The notes below the pieces were generated by a model. The model was not told the DNA's origin and searched no databases. It was given only the letters and a program-made list of their open reading frames with translations. Below, in pieces: positions 25,804-34,350 of a stretch of DNA of 64,000 nucleotides. The stretch is from Poriferisodalis sp965208925 (GTDB lineage Bacteria > Actinomycetota > Acidimicrobiia > Acidimicrobiales > Poriferisodalaceae). The position numbers and the translations under genes were made by a program. The stretch is from positions 1,488,001 through 1,552,000 of the forward strand of contig NZ_OZ242364.1 in assembly GCF_965208925.1 (NCBI RefSeq), written 5' to 3'. Each line of letters opens with the position of its first letter. Position 1 is the stretch's first letter.

Positions 25804-26109
25804 CTAGAGGTCGAGTCCGATGGCAGCGACCGGTGTCGTCATCTGCATCTGCGGGGGAGACCCCATCAGTGGTCCGAACGCCGCCATCGCCTCCTGCATG
25901 GCCGGTGTCTGGCCGTGATGCTGCATCGATTCGGCATCACTCATCAGGGCGAAGAACCAGAACGTGTTCCCCTCGCCCCGGTGGTACGAGTAGATCTCCA
26001 CGCCCGGCTCGTCGCGGGCGGCTTCGACCATCGAAACCAGCACCGCTTCCATCTCGTCGGCCTTGCCGTCCTGGCAGCTGAAGCTGCCGATCACCGTTGC
26101 CTTGCCCAT
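25804..26109 (-). CDS. Antibiotic biosynthesis monooxygenase (ABM) domain protein
   Basis: A 101-residue single-domain ABM (dimeric alpha/beta barrel) protein. It has VIGSFSCQDGKADEMEAVLV at the N-terminus, then EPGVEIYSYHRGEGNTFWFF and a late amphipathic helix. Small ABM proteins include cofactor-free monooxygenases such as ActVA-Orf6, and also proteins of unknown function. It sits inside the amidase/CoA-transferase operon, 12 bp before subunit A, so it may act on the same compound. Confidence 0.82.
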   Translation of the reverse strand: MGKATVIGSFSCQDGKADEMEAVLVSMVEAARDEPGVEIYSYHRGEGNTFWFFALMSDAESMQHHGQTPAMQEAMAAFGPLMGSPPQMQMTTPVAAIGLDL

Positions 26110-26169
26110 GACGGTTGCTCCTCGTCGGTCGGGGGTGCCTCGGTTGAGTCTGCCCGAGCGCCGTCCGCG

Positions 26170-26544
26170 TCAGGCGCGCCAAGCGGCGGGGTCGGCATCG
26201 TCAGGCAGCACCCCGAACAGCATGGAGGCTCCCGCGGGCCGGAAGCGCGACTTGTGCCCTTGCCCGGTGAGATCATCGGCAAGCAGTACCTCGCCCGGGC
26301 CGATTCGCCGCACGCTCCCGTCTCCGGCTTCCACCTCTACCTCAGCGTTCAGCGGGATCACAAGTTGACGTCGCGGGGCGTTGTGAAAGTCGAGATCCAA
26401 GGCCGGTTGTTCAGTGCGGAAGATGACGCCGGCCACCGGCAACACTCCGGTCTCTGCGCCCCTCTCGCCCTGCCGTGCAGCGATCTCCAGATCCTCGAAC
26501 TCTGTCTGCCCGTTGGCCGCCGTGCGCATCCAGATGATCTTCAT
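26170..26544 (-). CDS. Cupin-like small protein
   Basis: A 124-residue beta-rich protein from the ATG at 26544. LDLDFHNAPRRQLVIPLNAE, then VEVEAGDGSVRRIGPGEVLLADDLTGQGHKSRF, resembles a single RmlC-type cupin: GDGS...GPGE...D...GQGHKS. One His in FHNAPR and one in GQGHKS could bind a metal, but the canonical HxHx(3-4)E motif is incomplete. Its start overlaps the amidase stop by 4 nt, and it precedes the ABM gene by 60 bp. Confidence 0.7.
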   Translation of the reverse strand: MKIIWMRTAANGQTEFEDLEIAARQGERGAETGVLPVAGVIFRTEQPALDLDFHNAPRRQLVIPLNAEVEVEAGDGSVRRIGPGEVLLADDLTGQGHKSRFRPAGASMLFGVLPDDADPAAWRA

Positions 26545-27971
26545 TGTTCGCCTCCTGCCCACAGCGGCGGGTTCGGCATCGGCCCCCGGGCAGATTCGTA
26601 GGCCGCCGCCAGCGACAGCGACAGCGTCTCGTCGCCGCCCCGGCACATGAACTGGATCGACGTCGGCAGACCGCCCGCTGTCCCCGCCGGCCCAGCCGGC
26701 GACACGCCGGTCGGCACGGTCGTCGAGCACAGCGCCAGGAAGTTGCCGGCCCGGGTGAACAGCGCCGGGGTGTTCGTCTCGTCGGCTTCGTCCACCGGCA
26801 GCGGCAGCATCGGCGTCGTGGGCGTCACCATCGCATCGAAGCCCTCAAATGCCGCGGCGAACTCGGCAAGGTCGATACGCCGCTGCACCATCGCTGCGAT
26901 GTACTCGCTGGCAGTGATGCTGGCGCCCGGCAGCACCCTGGCACGCACACGCTCGTCCACCTTCGAGGTCGGGTCTTCCATGAGCTCGCCGTAGTAGTGG
27001 TACGACTCGGCGGTCACGATCACGAACCGGGTGTTCTTCATCTCCTCGAACGACGTCGGCGGGTCGAAGTTCACCACCTCGGCACCCAGTCCGACCAGCA
27101 CCTCGAGCGCCGCGTCGTAGGCAGCGAGCTGTGCAGCATCCACTCCCGCACGCTCGGCATCGCTCAGGCAGCCGATGCGTCGCCCGCCCAGGCCACGCTC
27201 GAGCGCCGCACGCATCGCCCCGTAGCGACCGTCACCGGCCAGCCAGTCACGCTCGACCTCGGCGGCAGGCGTGCCCAGCATGGCGTCGAACATGAGCGCC
27301 GCGTCCAGCACTGTGCGGGCCAGCGGTCCCGGCGTGTCCAGCGTGTGCGACAGGGGAACGATGCCGTCGATCGGAAGCAGGCCCTCGGTGGTCTTCAGCC
27401 CGACGATCCCGCACAGCGCAGCCGGCAGCCGCACCGACCCGCCTGTGTCGGTGCCAACAGCGCAGGGCGCCATGCCGGCCGCTACCGCCGCGCCCGAACC
27501 CGAGGATGAGCCGCCTGGCGTGCGCAGCACCTCGGCATCCCACGGGTTCCAGGGCGTGCCCATGTGCTGGTTGGTGCCCCAGCCGCCCATGGCGAACTCG
27601 ACTGTCTTGGTCTTGCCCAGCAGGACGCCGCCGGCTTCAAGCAACCGCCGAGCAACCGTGCCCGTCGCCGGCGACACCCGGCCAGCCCACTCAGCCGAGC
27701 CCGCCGTAGTCACCCGGCCCTCAACATCCACGATGTCCTTGAGCGCGAACGGCACGCCCCAGAACGGACCCACCGGCTCGCCCGCTGCCAGCGTCAGCGC
27801 CACCTCGGCCGCCTCAGCCGCCGCGCGGGCCTCATCGGCATATACCGACTGCCAGGCCCCCACCCGCCCGTCCAGCGACGCAATCGCCGCCAGGCAATCC
27901 TCGGTGGCCTCCACCGGCGACCGAGACCCGTCCCGGTAGCCCGCCGCCAGCTCAGCAACAGTCGCCGTCAC
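26541..27971 (-). CDS. Amidase (amidase signature family)
   Basis: A 476-residue amidase with a complete Ser-cisSer-Lys triad: Lys in GVPFALKDIVDVEG, the signature TPGGSSSGSGAAVAAG, and the nucleophile region GTDTGGSVRLPAALCGIVGLK. Other conserved blocks include SHTLDTPGPLARTVLDAALM. It hydrolyses an amide to acid and ammonia; GatA is unlikely because no GatB or GatC is near. It heads the five-gene unit with cupin, ABM and CoA-transferase genes, all on the minus strand. Confidence 0.93.
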   Translation of the reverse strand: MTATVAELAAGYRDGSRSPVEATEDCLAAIASLDGRVGAWQSVYADEARAAAEAAEVALTLAAGEPVGPFWGVPFALKDIVDVEGRVTTAGSAEWAGRVSPATGTVARRLLEAGGVLLGKTKTVEFAMGGWGTNQHMGTPWNPWDAEVLRTPGGSSSGSGAAVAAGMAPCAVGTDTGGSVRLPAALCGIVGLKTTEGLLPIDGIVPLSHTLDTPGPLARTVLDAALMFDAMLGTPAAEVERDWLAGDGRYGAMRAALERGLGGRRIGCLSDAERAGVDAAQLAAYDAALEVLVGLGAEVVNFDPPTSFEEMKNTRFVIVTAESYHYYGELMEDPTSKVDERVRARVLPGASITASEYIAAMVQRRIDLAEFAAAFEGFDAMVTPTTPMLPLPVDEADETNTPALFTRAGNFLALCSTTVPTGVSPAGPAGTAGGLPTSIQFMCRGGDETLSLSLAAAYESARGPMPNPPLWAGGEQ

Positions 27972-28105
27972 ATTGCCCCCAACTCACGAACTTCGCCCGC
28001 GCCCTCCGCAGCAAGCACCGCGCAGTCTCGCGCCGCACAGCCGGCTTCGCCTGCTCGACGGACAGAGTGATCGCCGAGGTCAGCACGCCGCCAGAGACAG
28101 CATGG

Positions 28106-29209
28106 TCAGCCCCGGAAGCTGCCGCGGCGGCCGCCGGGATTCTCGCGGGGCCCGTAGTAGCCGAAGGTCCAGCCAGGCATCTGCTCCCACTCGATGCGCC
28201 CCACCGCCTCGGCGTAGCGCTCTGTCGCGGCGATCAGCGCGTCCTCGGCTGCGTAGTCGAACGGGTCCTGCAGCCGGGCCAGCACGCCGGCGTCGCCGGG
28301 CAGGTGTTCCGCTTGCCACCGCACGGTGCGCCGCAGCCCCTCGGCGGGGTCCACCTTGTCGCGGTAGCCGAGCTGGCGGCGGATCTTCTCGGTGCTGAGG
28401 ATGCTGTGCGCCGACGAGTGGTTGAGCAGGAACGGTGCGCCAGGCGCGGCCAGCCCACCGGGCACCGAGACGAGCTCGAAGGGATTGCCGAGTTCGTCGC
28501 CGATGATCTGCGCGACCTGCGCGTACGTGAACTGCCGGTCGTCGCCCACGTTGTAGATCTCGCCCGCCGACTCATCGAGATGGTCCACCGCGAGAAGCAC
28601 CGCCGAGGTGGCGTTCTCGACGAACGCCGACGTCGCAACCGTCAGGCCGCCGTCGGGCACGATGATCTGGCGCCGGCCGTCGAGCGCACGCTTGACCAGC
28701 GTCCATTCCCGCGGCAGCACCTGGTTGGGGCCGTAGATGTACGGGTAGCGGAAGTGCGTGGCATCGGGGTGCAGCGAGAACGTCAGCTCCTCCGATTCGG
28801 TCATCTTGAGCGGCTTGGGCCCCGAGCGCTCGTCGCCCACCAGGCGATCGTCCTCGACGGTCGGCACCGGCATCCCCTCGGGGAACTCGACGGCAGGCTC
28901 GGCGTACCCGCTGTACACCGGCACGCCCCCGATCGAGATGAGTCGCGGCGTGCGGCCCGCAAGCACCTGCACGATGGCCCGGAGGCGGCCGTACATCGCG
29001 AACACCACGTCGAACGTGCGCCCCTCAATCGAACCCCGGAACGCCTCCTCATCGAACGGATCAGTGTGGATGTGCTCGAGGTGAGCGGGGATGGTGTCGA
29101 CCTCGTGACGCCCCGTGTGCAGGATCGTCACGGTGTGCCCACGATCCACCAGCCCGTTCACGATGTGAGGCCCAGTCGGCCCGGTTCCCCCAATGACGAG
29201 GATGTCCAT
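28106..29209 (-). CDS. NAD-dependent epimerase/dehydratase-family protein
   Basis: A 367-residue extended or atypical SDR. The N-terminus MDILVIGGTGPTGPHIVNGL is the GxxGxxG dinucleotide site; ISIGGVPVYSGY is the strand before the active site, and RYPYIYGPNQVLPREW carries RYPxxYGP, typical of sugar-epimerase-like and chloroplast RNA-binding-like enzymes. The classical YxxxK is not obvious. It is separated from the amidase by 134 bp in which no gene is seen, and divergent from the CaiB/BaiF gene. Confidence 0.82.
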   Translation of the reverse strand: MDILVIGGTGPTGPHIVNGLVDRGHTVTILHTGRHEVDTIPAHLEHIHTDPFDEEAFRGSIEGRTFDVVFAMYGRLRAIVQVLAGRTPRLISIGGVPVYSGYAEPAVEFPEGMPVPTVEDDRLVGDERSGPKPLKMTESEELTFSLHPDATHFRYPYIYGPNQVLPREWTLVKRALDGRRQIIVPDGGLTVATSAFVENATSAVLLAVDHLDESAGEIYNVGDDRQFTYAQVAQIIGDELGNPFELVSVPGGLAAPGAPFLLNHSSAHSILSTEKIRRQLGYRDKVDPAEGLRRTVRWQAEHLPGDAGVLARLQDPFDYAAEDALIAATERYAEAVGRIEWEQMPGWTFGYYGPRENPGGRRGSFRG

Positions 29210-29355
29210 CCGGTCAGCTTGTCACCGAAGCGGCCACTCGCACCGGGCAGCGGCTCGCCGAGCCCGCGTTCCGACGGCGACGATCGCCGAGGCCCAGGCG
29301 AGTAGGTTCGCAGCGGTTCTTGCTTGCCGTAGCTGTGGGCGGACCGATACGCACC

Positions 29356-30546
29356 ATGTCGAATTCGACCGGACCCGGACCGCTTGACGGCATCCGTATT
29401 GTCGAGATCGCCACGTTCATCGCTGCGCCGGGCGGCTCGCACCTGCTGGCATCCCAGGGCGCCGAGGTCATCAAAGTGGAAGACCTGGTGGTCGGCGATC
29501 CGCTGCGCATGTTCGGGTCGAGCCGCAACGGCATGTCGGGTTGGTTCGCCAACATCAATGCAGGCAAGCGCTCACTGGCCATGGACATCGCATCGCCCCA
29601 GGGCCGCGAGCTCATGGCCGACCTGCTGGCCACCGCTGACGTGTTCGTGCAGGCGTACCGTCCCGGCGTGGCCGAGCGCCTCGGCATCGGCGAGGCCGAC
29701 GTGCGCAAGCGCAACCCCACCATCGTCTACGTGTCGATCAGCGGCTTCGGCCGAGACGGGCCCTATTCGAAACGCCCTGCCTATGACGCGGTCATCCAGG
29801 GCTGGTCCGGCATTGCCGCTGTGCAGGGCGGTGACGGCGAGCCCCAGTTCGTGAAGAGCTTCATCCCCGACAAGGTCACCTCCCTGACGTGGACTCAAGC
29901 CGTGTGCGCAGCGCTGTTCGCCCGCGAGCGCACCGGCCGGGGCGAGCACGTGGAGCTGTCGCTGCTCGATTCGGCGGTGAGCTTCATGTGGCCCGATGCG
30001 ATGATGGACCACACGGTGCTGTCCGATGATGCCGATCACCGGCCGAATCTGCTGGCTGACTACCGGCTGCTGGCGTGCCTGGACGGCTATGTGGCCATGA
30101 TGCCGCTCACCGACGCCCACTGGCAGGGCGTAGCCGACGCCTTCGGCCGGCCCGAGCTGCTCACCGACCCTCGCTTCGCCGAACCGGGACCCCGGGCGGC
30201 GCATTTCGGCGACATGATCGACACGCTCGGCGAGGTGGTGGCCGGTGTAGCCCGCGACGACGTGGTCGAGCGTCTCATCGCGGCCGACGTGCCGGTCGCG
30301 CCAGCCCTGCGTCCCGACGAGATCGCCGCCGACCCGCAGGTGCAGCACTCCGGGGTGGTGCGGGAAGTCGACCACCCCATCGTGGGCCCGATCCGCCAGC
30401 ACCGACCCGCTGCGTTGTTCGCCGGCGGCATGCCCGAACTGCGCCACGCCGTCGAGCGCGGCGCCGACACCGACCAGATTCTGAGCGAGCTGGGCAGGTC
30501 GCCCACCGACATCGCCGATCTGCGCGCCGAAGGGATCGTGAAGTAG
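29356..30546 (+). CDS. Family III CoA-transferase (CaiB/BaiF-like)
   Basis: A 396-residue protein from the ATG at 29356. PLDGIRIVEIATFIAAPGGSHLLASQGAEVIKVED is the N-terminal family III signature. Asp in KRPAYDAVIQGWSGIAAVQG aligns with the catalytic Asp169 of formyl-CoA transferase. NAGKRSLAMDI and GEHVELSLLDSAVSFM are further family blocks. It would transfer CoA between carboxylic acids such as carnitine, crotonobetaine, bile acids or aromatic acids. It leads a five-gene plus-strand series with a CoA-linked oxidase and an enoyl-CoA hydratase. Confidence 0.92.
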   Translation: MSNSTGPGPLDGIRIVEIATFIAAPGGSHLLASQGAEVIKVEDLVVGDPLRMFGSSRNGMSGWFANINAGKRSLAMDIASPQGRELMADLLATADVFVQAYRPGVAERLGIGEADVRKRNPTIVYVSISGFGRDGPYSKRPAYDAVIQGWSGIAAVQGGDGEPQFVKSFIPDKVTSLTWTQAVCAALFARERTGRGEHVELSLLDSAVSFMWPDAMMDHTVLSDDADHRPNLLADYRLLACLDGYVAMMPLTDAHWQGVADAFGRPELLTDPRFAEPGPRAAHFGDMIDTLGEVVAGVARDDVVERLIAADVPVAPALRPDEIAADPQVQHSGVVREVDHPIVGPIRQHRPAALFAGGMPELRHAVERGADTDQILSELGRSPTDIADLRAEGIVK

Positions 30547-30575
30547 GAATAGCGACGTGGGAATCGTCAAGTAGG
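30535..30575 (+). repeat. Near-direct repeat at a gene junction
   Basis: ATCGTGAAGTAGG (30535-30547) and ATCGTCAAGTAGG (30563-30575) match in 12 of 13 bases, 28 bp apart. The first copy contains the stop codon of the CaiB/BaiF gene; the second would read as the same tail in the leader of the next gene. It looks like a small tandem duplication of the gene end. Confidence 0.4.
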
Positions 30576-30584
30576 GGTGGTGAG

Positions 30585-31787
30585 ATGAGCGCAGGCGACG
30601 TTGCAGGCGAGGCCGGATCGGTTGATCCGAACGGCTCGGGCAGCGACTTGCGCATCGACGAGCGCGTCGGCGCGGTGCTCGCCGAGCACGCCGCCTGGAA
30701 CGAGGAGCACCGCCGCCTGTCCGAGCCCTCGCTTTCGGCGCTGCGCGACTCGGGCGCGCTGCGGCTGCTGGTGCCCGGGCGGGTCGGCGGCGACGAGCTC
30801 ACCTTCGCCGACATGGTTGCCAACGTGCGCGAGGCCGCGCTGTGCGACGGCGCTGCGGCGTGGGTGCTGATGGTGCTGGTGGGGCACAGCTGGATGATCG
30901 GCTCCATGAGCGAAGACCTCCAAGACGAGGTGTACGGCGCCGATCTCGACGCGATCGTGCCAGGCTCGCTGGCCCCCGTCGGCTCGGCCACCGAGTGCGA
31001 TGGCGGCTGGCTGGTCGACGGGCGCTGGCCCTTCACCAGCGGCGCGATCTGGGGTGACTGGTTCCTGCTGGGCTCCCAAGTGCTCGAGCCCGGCGAACGC
31101 CCCCGCCTGATCCACGTGGTGATGCCACGTGCCGACATCGGAGTCGACGACAACTGGTATGCAATCGGCTTGCGCGGCACCGGCTCGTGCGATGTCGTCG
31201 CCGAGCAGGCCTTCGTGCCCACCCACCGCATGCTCGACTCCGGCGAGCTGCTCGGCGCCCGTTCACCGTGGTCAGCCCGCCACCGCACATCGCTGTACCA
31301 CACGCCGGTCCTGCCCGGACTGTCGGTGCACGTCGCAGCGACGGCGCTCGGCCTCGCACGCGCCGGACTCGACGATGCCGCCGACCGCTTCGGTGTCCAG
31401 GACGATCGCTACATGGGCACCGCCAAAGCCAACCGCCCGGGACTGCACATGCGCCTGGCCGAGGCCAACACCGAGGTGCGAGCCGCCGAGCTGCTCATCG
31501 CCGACACCGTCGAGCTGCTGCGCCAGGCCGCAGAAGGCAACGACTCCAAGGCGCTGCGAGCCCACGCCAAGTACCAGGGCACCTACGCCATCGAGCTGTG
31601 CCGCCGAGCACTCGACCAGGTTGCCAACGCCGCCGGCGGCCGGGCGCTCTTCGACGGCAGCCGCCTGCAGCAGGCCTTCCGGGACGTCACGATGGCTTCC
31701 CAGCACCAGGTCGCCGATCTCGACACGGTCGGCGAGGCCTACGGCCGCACCCGCCTCGGCATGGACCCCGGCGCCCACCCCCTCTAG
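30585..31787 (+). CDS. Acyl-CoA dehydrogenase-fold flavin monooxygenase (HsaA/HpaB-like)
   Basis: A 400-residue protein of the acyl-CoA-dehydrogenase superfamily. SEPSLSALRDSGALRLLVPGRVGG is the N-terminal block, ECDGGWLVDGRWPFTSGA the beta-domain with the typical WxFxSG, LRGTGSCDVVAEQAFVP the second beta block, and the late helices include VANAAGGRALFDGSRLQQAFRDV. The WPFTSGA and GTGS motifs resemble flavin-dependent hydroxylases such as HsaA rather than true dehydrogenases. An FMN or FAD reductase partner would be needed. It is 38 bp after the CoA-transferase. Confidence 0.87.
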   Translation: MSAGDVAGEAGSVDPNGSGSDLRIDERVGAVLAEHAAWNEEHRRLSEPSLSALRDSGALRLLVPGRVGGDELTFADMVANVREAALCDGAAAWVLMVLVGHSWMIGSMSEDLQDEVYGADLDAIVPGSLAPVGSATECDGGWLVDGRWPFTSGAIWGDWFLLGSQVLEPGERPRLIHVVMPRADIGVDDNWYAIGLRGTGSCDVVAEQAFVPTHRMLDSGELLGARSPWSARHRTSLYHTPVLPGLSVHVAATALGLARAGLDDAADRFGVQDDRYMGTAKANRPGLHMRLAEANTEVRAAELLIADTVELLRQAAEGNDSKALRAHAKYQGTYAIELCRRALDQVANAAGGRALFDGSRLQQAFRDVTMASQHQVADLDTVGEAYGRTRLGMDPGAHPL

Positions 31788-31794
31788 CCAGAGG
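31781..31794. terminator. Small hairpin at a stop codon
   Basis: CCTCT-AGCC-AGAGG, 5-bp arms and a 4-nt loop, contains the TAG of the acyl-CoA-dehydrogenase-like gene. The following 150 bp up to the lipoprotein gene hold no other recognisable feature. It could weaken read-through, but it is short and lacks a U-tract. Confidence 0.2.
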
Positions 31795-31948
31795 TTCTCG
31801 ACGGCCGGTCCGCGGCCCCGGCCATGAACCGACTGCAACAAAAGGTGACCCTGCGCGGCCAAGAACTGCTGAGATACTGGCCGCAGGCCGGTTCGTGTCA
31901 GCGGTGCCCAACAGACGGCGCCGCCGCTCCGGCAAGGAGATGATGATC

Positions 31949-33010
31949 GTGAAGGCTCGCAAGGCGAGGCTCGCGGCAGTTGGCGCGGCCGTGGCGTTGG
32001 CAGTCGCTGCATGCGGTGGCGACGACGGCGGCGATGCCGGCAACGGAAACGGAGCAGACGTCGCCACGCAGGCGACGCCGTCACCGGCAACCACTGCACC
32101 GCTCCCGACCAGCCCGGCTCCCACTACAGCAGCGCCGCCAACCACGGCCGCCGCCGGCGAGCTGCCGACCGATGCGATGGGCCTGCTGATCGCCGCAATC
32201 GAGAACAGCGCCGTGTCGTCGGTGCGCGGCGAGATGCGCTTGGACATGGCCGAGATGGCGAGCTTCGCCGTGCAGTTCGAGACAGACGGCAACCAGAACC
32301 GTTCGTTCACGGCGCAATTCGCGGAGATGACGGGACCCGGCGGGGAGGGTCCGGGAATCGAGATCCGCTACGTCGACGGCGTCCAGTATCTGCAGTTCGT
32401 GGTGCCCGAGGGCATGCAAGGTCTCGTCGGCGACGCGATGCCCCAGGGCTGGTTCACGCTGGATCCGCAGGCGGCCGCGAGCATGGGAATCCCGTGCCCC
32501 TCACCCGTGCCAGGCGGCACACCGGCGAGCGGCGTGTGCCAGCTTCCGAACGACAACACCTTCCTGATCCAGCACCTGACCGGCGCCGAGATCGTCGGTC
32601 AGGACGACCTCGACGGGCTGGCGGTTACCCACGTTCGGCTCACCGTCGATGCAGCGGCCCTGGCGGCCGAAGCGTCGGCCGCGTTCGGAGGTGAAGATGG
32701 CGCTGGAGGCGGTATTCCCTTCGCCGGAGACTTCGGCCTCGACGAGCTCATCTTCGACGTCTGGATCGACGGCGAGGGCTTCATCAGGCGCCTGAGCCTC
32801 GACTTGGGTGCCGTCATGGAAGAGCTCATGGGCGATCCGGACGAAACGGATTCGGACGGCTTCGGGGACGCCTTCGCCAGCATGCTCGACATCACCAACG
32901 TCATCGACTACGACGACTACGGCGCCGACATCACCATCGAGGCGCCGCCGCCGGACGAGATCGTCGGCGATTTTGGCGACATGATGGGGGCCGGAATGGG
33001 AGCCGGCTGA
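31949..33010 (+). CDS. Lipoprotein, LppX/LprG-like beta-sandwich
   Basis: A 353-residue exported lipoprotein. The signal peptide KARKARLAAVGAAVALAVAAC ends at lipobox Cys22; a Thr/Pro/Ala linker follows. The mature part (TDAMGLLIAAIENSAVSSVRGEMRL..., then VDGVQYLQFVVPEGMQG) resembles mycobacterial LppX/LprG-type or YcnI-like lipid-binding folds. It ends in an acidic tail with DDYGADITIEAPPPDE. The GTG at 31949 has AAGGAG 9 nt upstream; ATGs at 31940 and 31943 are too close to it. It lies inside a series of acyl-CoA genes. Function is unproven. Confidence 0.7.
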   Translation: MKARKARLAAVGAAVALAVAACGGDDGGDAGNGNGADVATQATPSPATTAPLPTSPAPTTAAPPTTAAAGELPTDAMGLLIAAIENSAVSSVRGEMRLDMAEMASFAVQFETDGNQNRSFTAQFAEMTGPGGEGPGIEIRYVDGVQYLQFVVPEGMQGLVGDAMPQGWFTLDPQAAASMGIPCPSPVPGGTPASGVCQLPNDNTFLIQHLTGAEIVGQDDLDGLAVTHVRLTVDAAALAAEASAAFGGEDGAGGGIPFAGDFGLDELIFDVWIDGEGFIRRLSLDLGAVMEELMGDPDETDSDGFGDAFASMLDITNVIDYDDYGADITIEAPPPDEIVGDFGDMMGAGMGAG

Positions 33011-33023
33011 CAGGAGAGCAGCG

Positions 33024-33818
33024 ATGTCGTTGGAGCTTGAGACCGTGCGGGTGGACGGCGACGGGCCGGTGCGCCACTTGGTGCTGAACCGCCCGGAAGT
33101 TCACAACGCCGTCAACTCCCAGCTCATCGCCGACGTTCACGCCGCGTGCCTGGCGCTGGATGCCGACCCGAGCGTGCGAGTGGTGATCGTGCGCGGCGAG
33201 GGGAAGAGCCTGTCCTCGGGCGCCGACCTCAAGCAGCGGCGCGGCACCAGCCTCGACACCATGCTCGGCTCCAAGGCGGGCGCCCGCATGTACGACACGC
33301 TCATGCATCTCAATGCCGTCACTATCTGCCTGTGCCACGGCTACATGATCGGCGGGGGAGGGGTGCTGCCGGCCGCGTGCGACTTCCGCATCGGCAGCCC
33401 GTCGATGAGCCTCACGCTCAACGAGGTCAGCATCGGCTTCAACCTGACCTGGCATTCGGTGCCGGCGCTGGTGAACCTGGTGGGCCCGCACCGTGCCAAA
33501 GAGATGCTGATTCTCGGCCGCACCTACGGCATGGAAGAGCTGGACGGGTGGGGCTTCTTCACCGAGACCGTGTCGAGCGACGACGAGCTGGTGCCGGCCG
33601 CCGAGCGCCTGGCCGAAGCCATCGTGAGCCAGCCGCCGGTGCCGGTCACGTCGTCGAAGGCGTCGATCAACGCGCAGGCGATGCCGCTCGGCCGGGCCAT
33701 CAACCACCTCGACCACGTCGCCGTCGGCTACATGGGCAAGAGCGAGAGCTCGCGCACAGCCGTGCGCAGCTACTTCGACCGCGACGACCCCGACGCGCGC
33801 ACCTGGTCCGACGACTGA
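33024..33818 (+). CDS. Enoyl-CoA hydratase/isomerase family protein
   Basis: A 264-residue crotonase-fold protein. HLVLNRPEVHNAVNSQLIADV, GEGKSLSSGADLKQRRG and CHGYMIGGGGVLPAACDFRIG contain the CoA-binding and oxyanion-hole residues; Glu in TLNEVSIGFNLT matches the first catalytic glutamate position, while the second is not evident. The 3-hydroxyisobutyryl-CoA hydrolase-like length and SSGADLK are compatible with several crotonase activities. It begins 13 bp after the lipoprotein and 8 bp before the cupredoxin-like gene. Confidence 0.9.
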   Translation: MSLELETVRVDGDGPVRHLVLNRPEVHNAVNSQLIADVHAACLALDADPSVRVVIVRGEGKSLSSGADLKQRRGTSLDTMLGSKAGARMYDTLMHLNAVTICLCHGYMIGGGGVLPAACDFRIGSPSMSLTLNEVSIGFNLTWHSVPALVNLVGPHRAKEMLILGRTYGMEELDGWGFFTETVSSDDELVPAAERLAEAIVSQPPVPVTSSKASINAQAMPLGRAINHLDHVAVGYMGKSESSRTAVRSYFDRDDPDARTWSDD

Positions 33819-33826
33819 GCAGGGCG

Positions 33827-34291
33827 ATGGCTGAGTCCGGTAGCGCTGAGTCCGACGGCGTCGAGCCTGAAGGATTCGGATCCGGCGAGCCATCCGGCTC
33901 GGGCGGGCCGAGTCGGCGCGACCGGGGCTGGCCGAACCAGCGCACCCTGCTGCTGTACCTCGTGGGCGGGCTGCTGATAGCGACGATCCCGGTCGTAGTG
34001 GCGCGCTTCGTCGACCAGCCGCCTGGTGACACCTACACGATCGACATCCCGCCGGGTACGGCCGCCGCTCTCGCAGCCGGCCAGGATGTCGAGGTCATTC
34101 CCGACGAGCTCGACTTCACGCTGCGTGATGTGCTGATCATCGTGAACCGCGACTCGGTGGCGCACACCATCGGCCCGTTCGAGATCGGGCCGGGCGAGCA
34201 GTCCGAGCACTCGTTCAACGAGGTTGCTGCCATCAGCGCCTACTGCTCGCTGCACCCGTCGGGCAGCATCAGCATCTCCATCGGCGAGTAG
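33827..34291 (+). CDS. Membrane-anchored cupredoxin-like protein
   Basis: A 154-residue protein with an acidic Ser/Gly-rich N-terminus, one membrane helix (TLLLYLVGGLLIATIPVVVA, about residues 43-62) and an extracytoplasmic beta-domain. VLIIVNRDSVAHTIGPFEIGPG, then YCSLHPSGSISISI, gives His, Cys and His in cupredoxin order (H...CxxH). The usual axial Met is not in place (Ser-Gly-Ser). It could bind copper or be a structural relative. It closes the plus-strand gene series. Confidence 0.68.
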   Translation: MAESGSAESDGVEPEGFGSGEPSGSGGPSRRDRGWPNQRTLLLYLVGGLLIATIPVVVARFVDQPPGDTYTIDIPPGTAAALAAGQDVEVIPDELDFTLRDVLIIVNRDSVAHTIGPFEIGPGEQSEHSFNEVAAISAYCSLHPSGSISISIGE

Positions 34292-34350
34292 CCAACCCGG
34301 CCGGCATCCCGCGGGTGGTGCTCCGGGCAAGCGCGAACGGCGGCTCGTTG

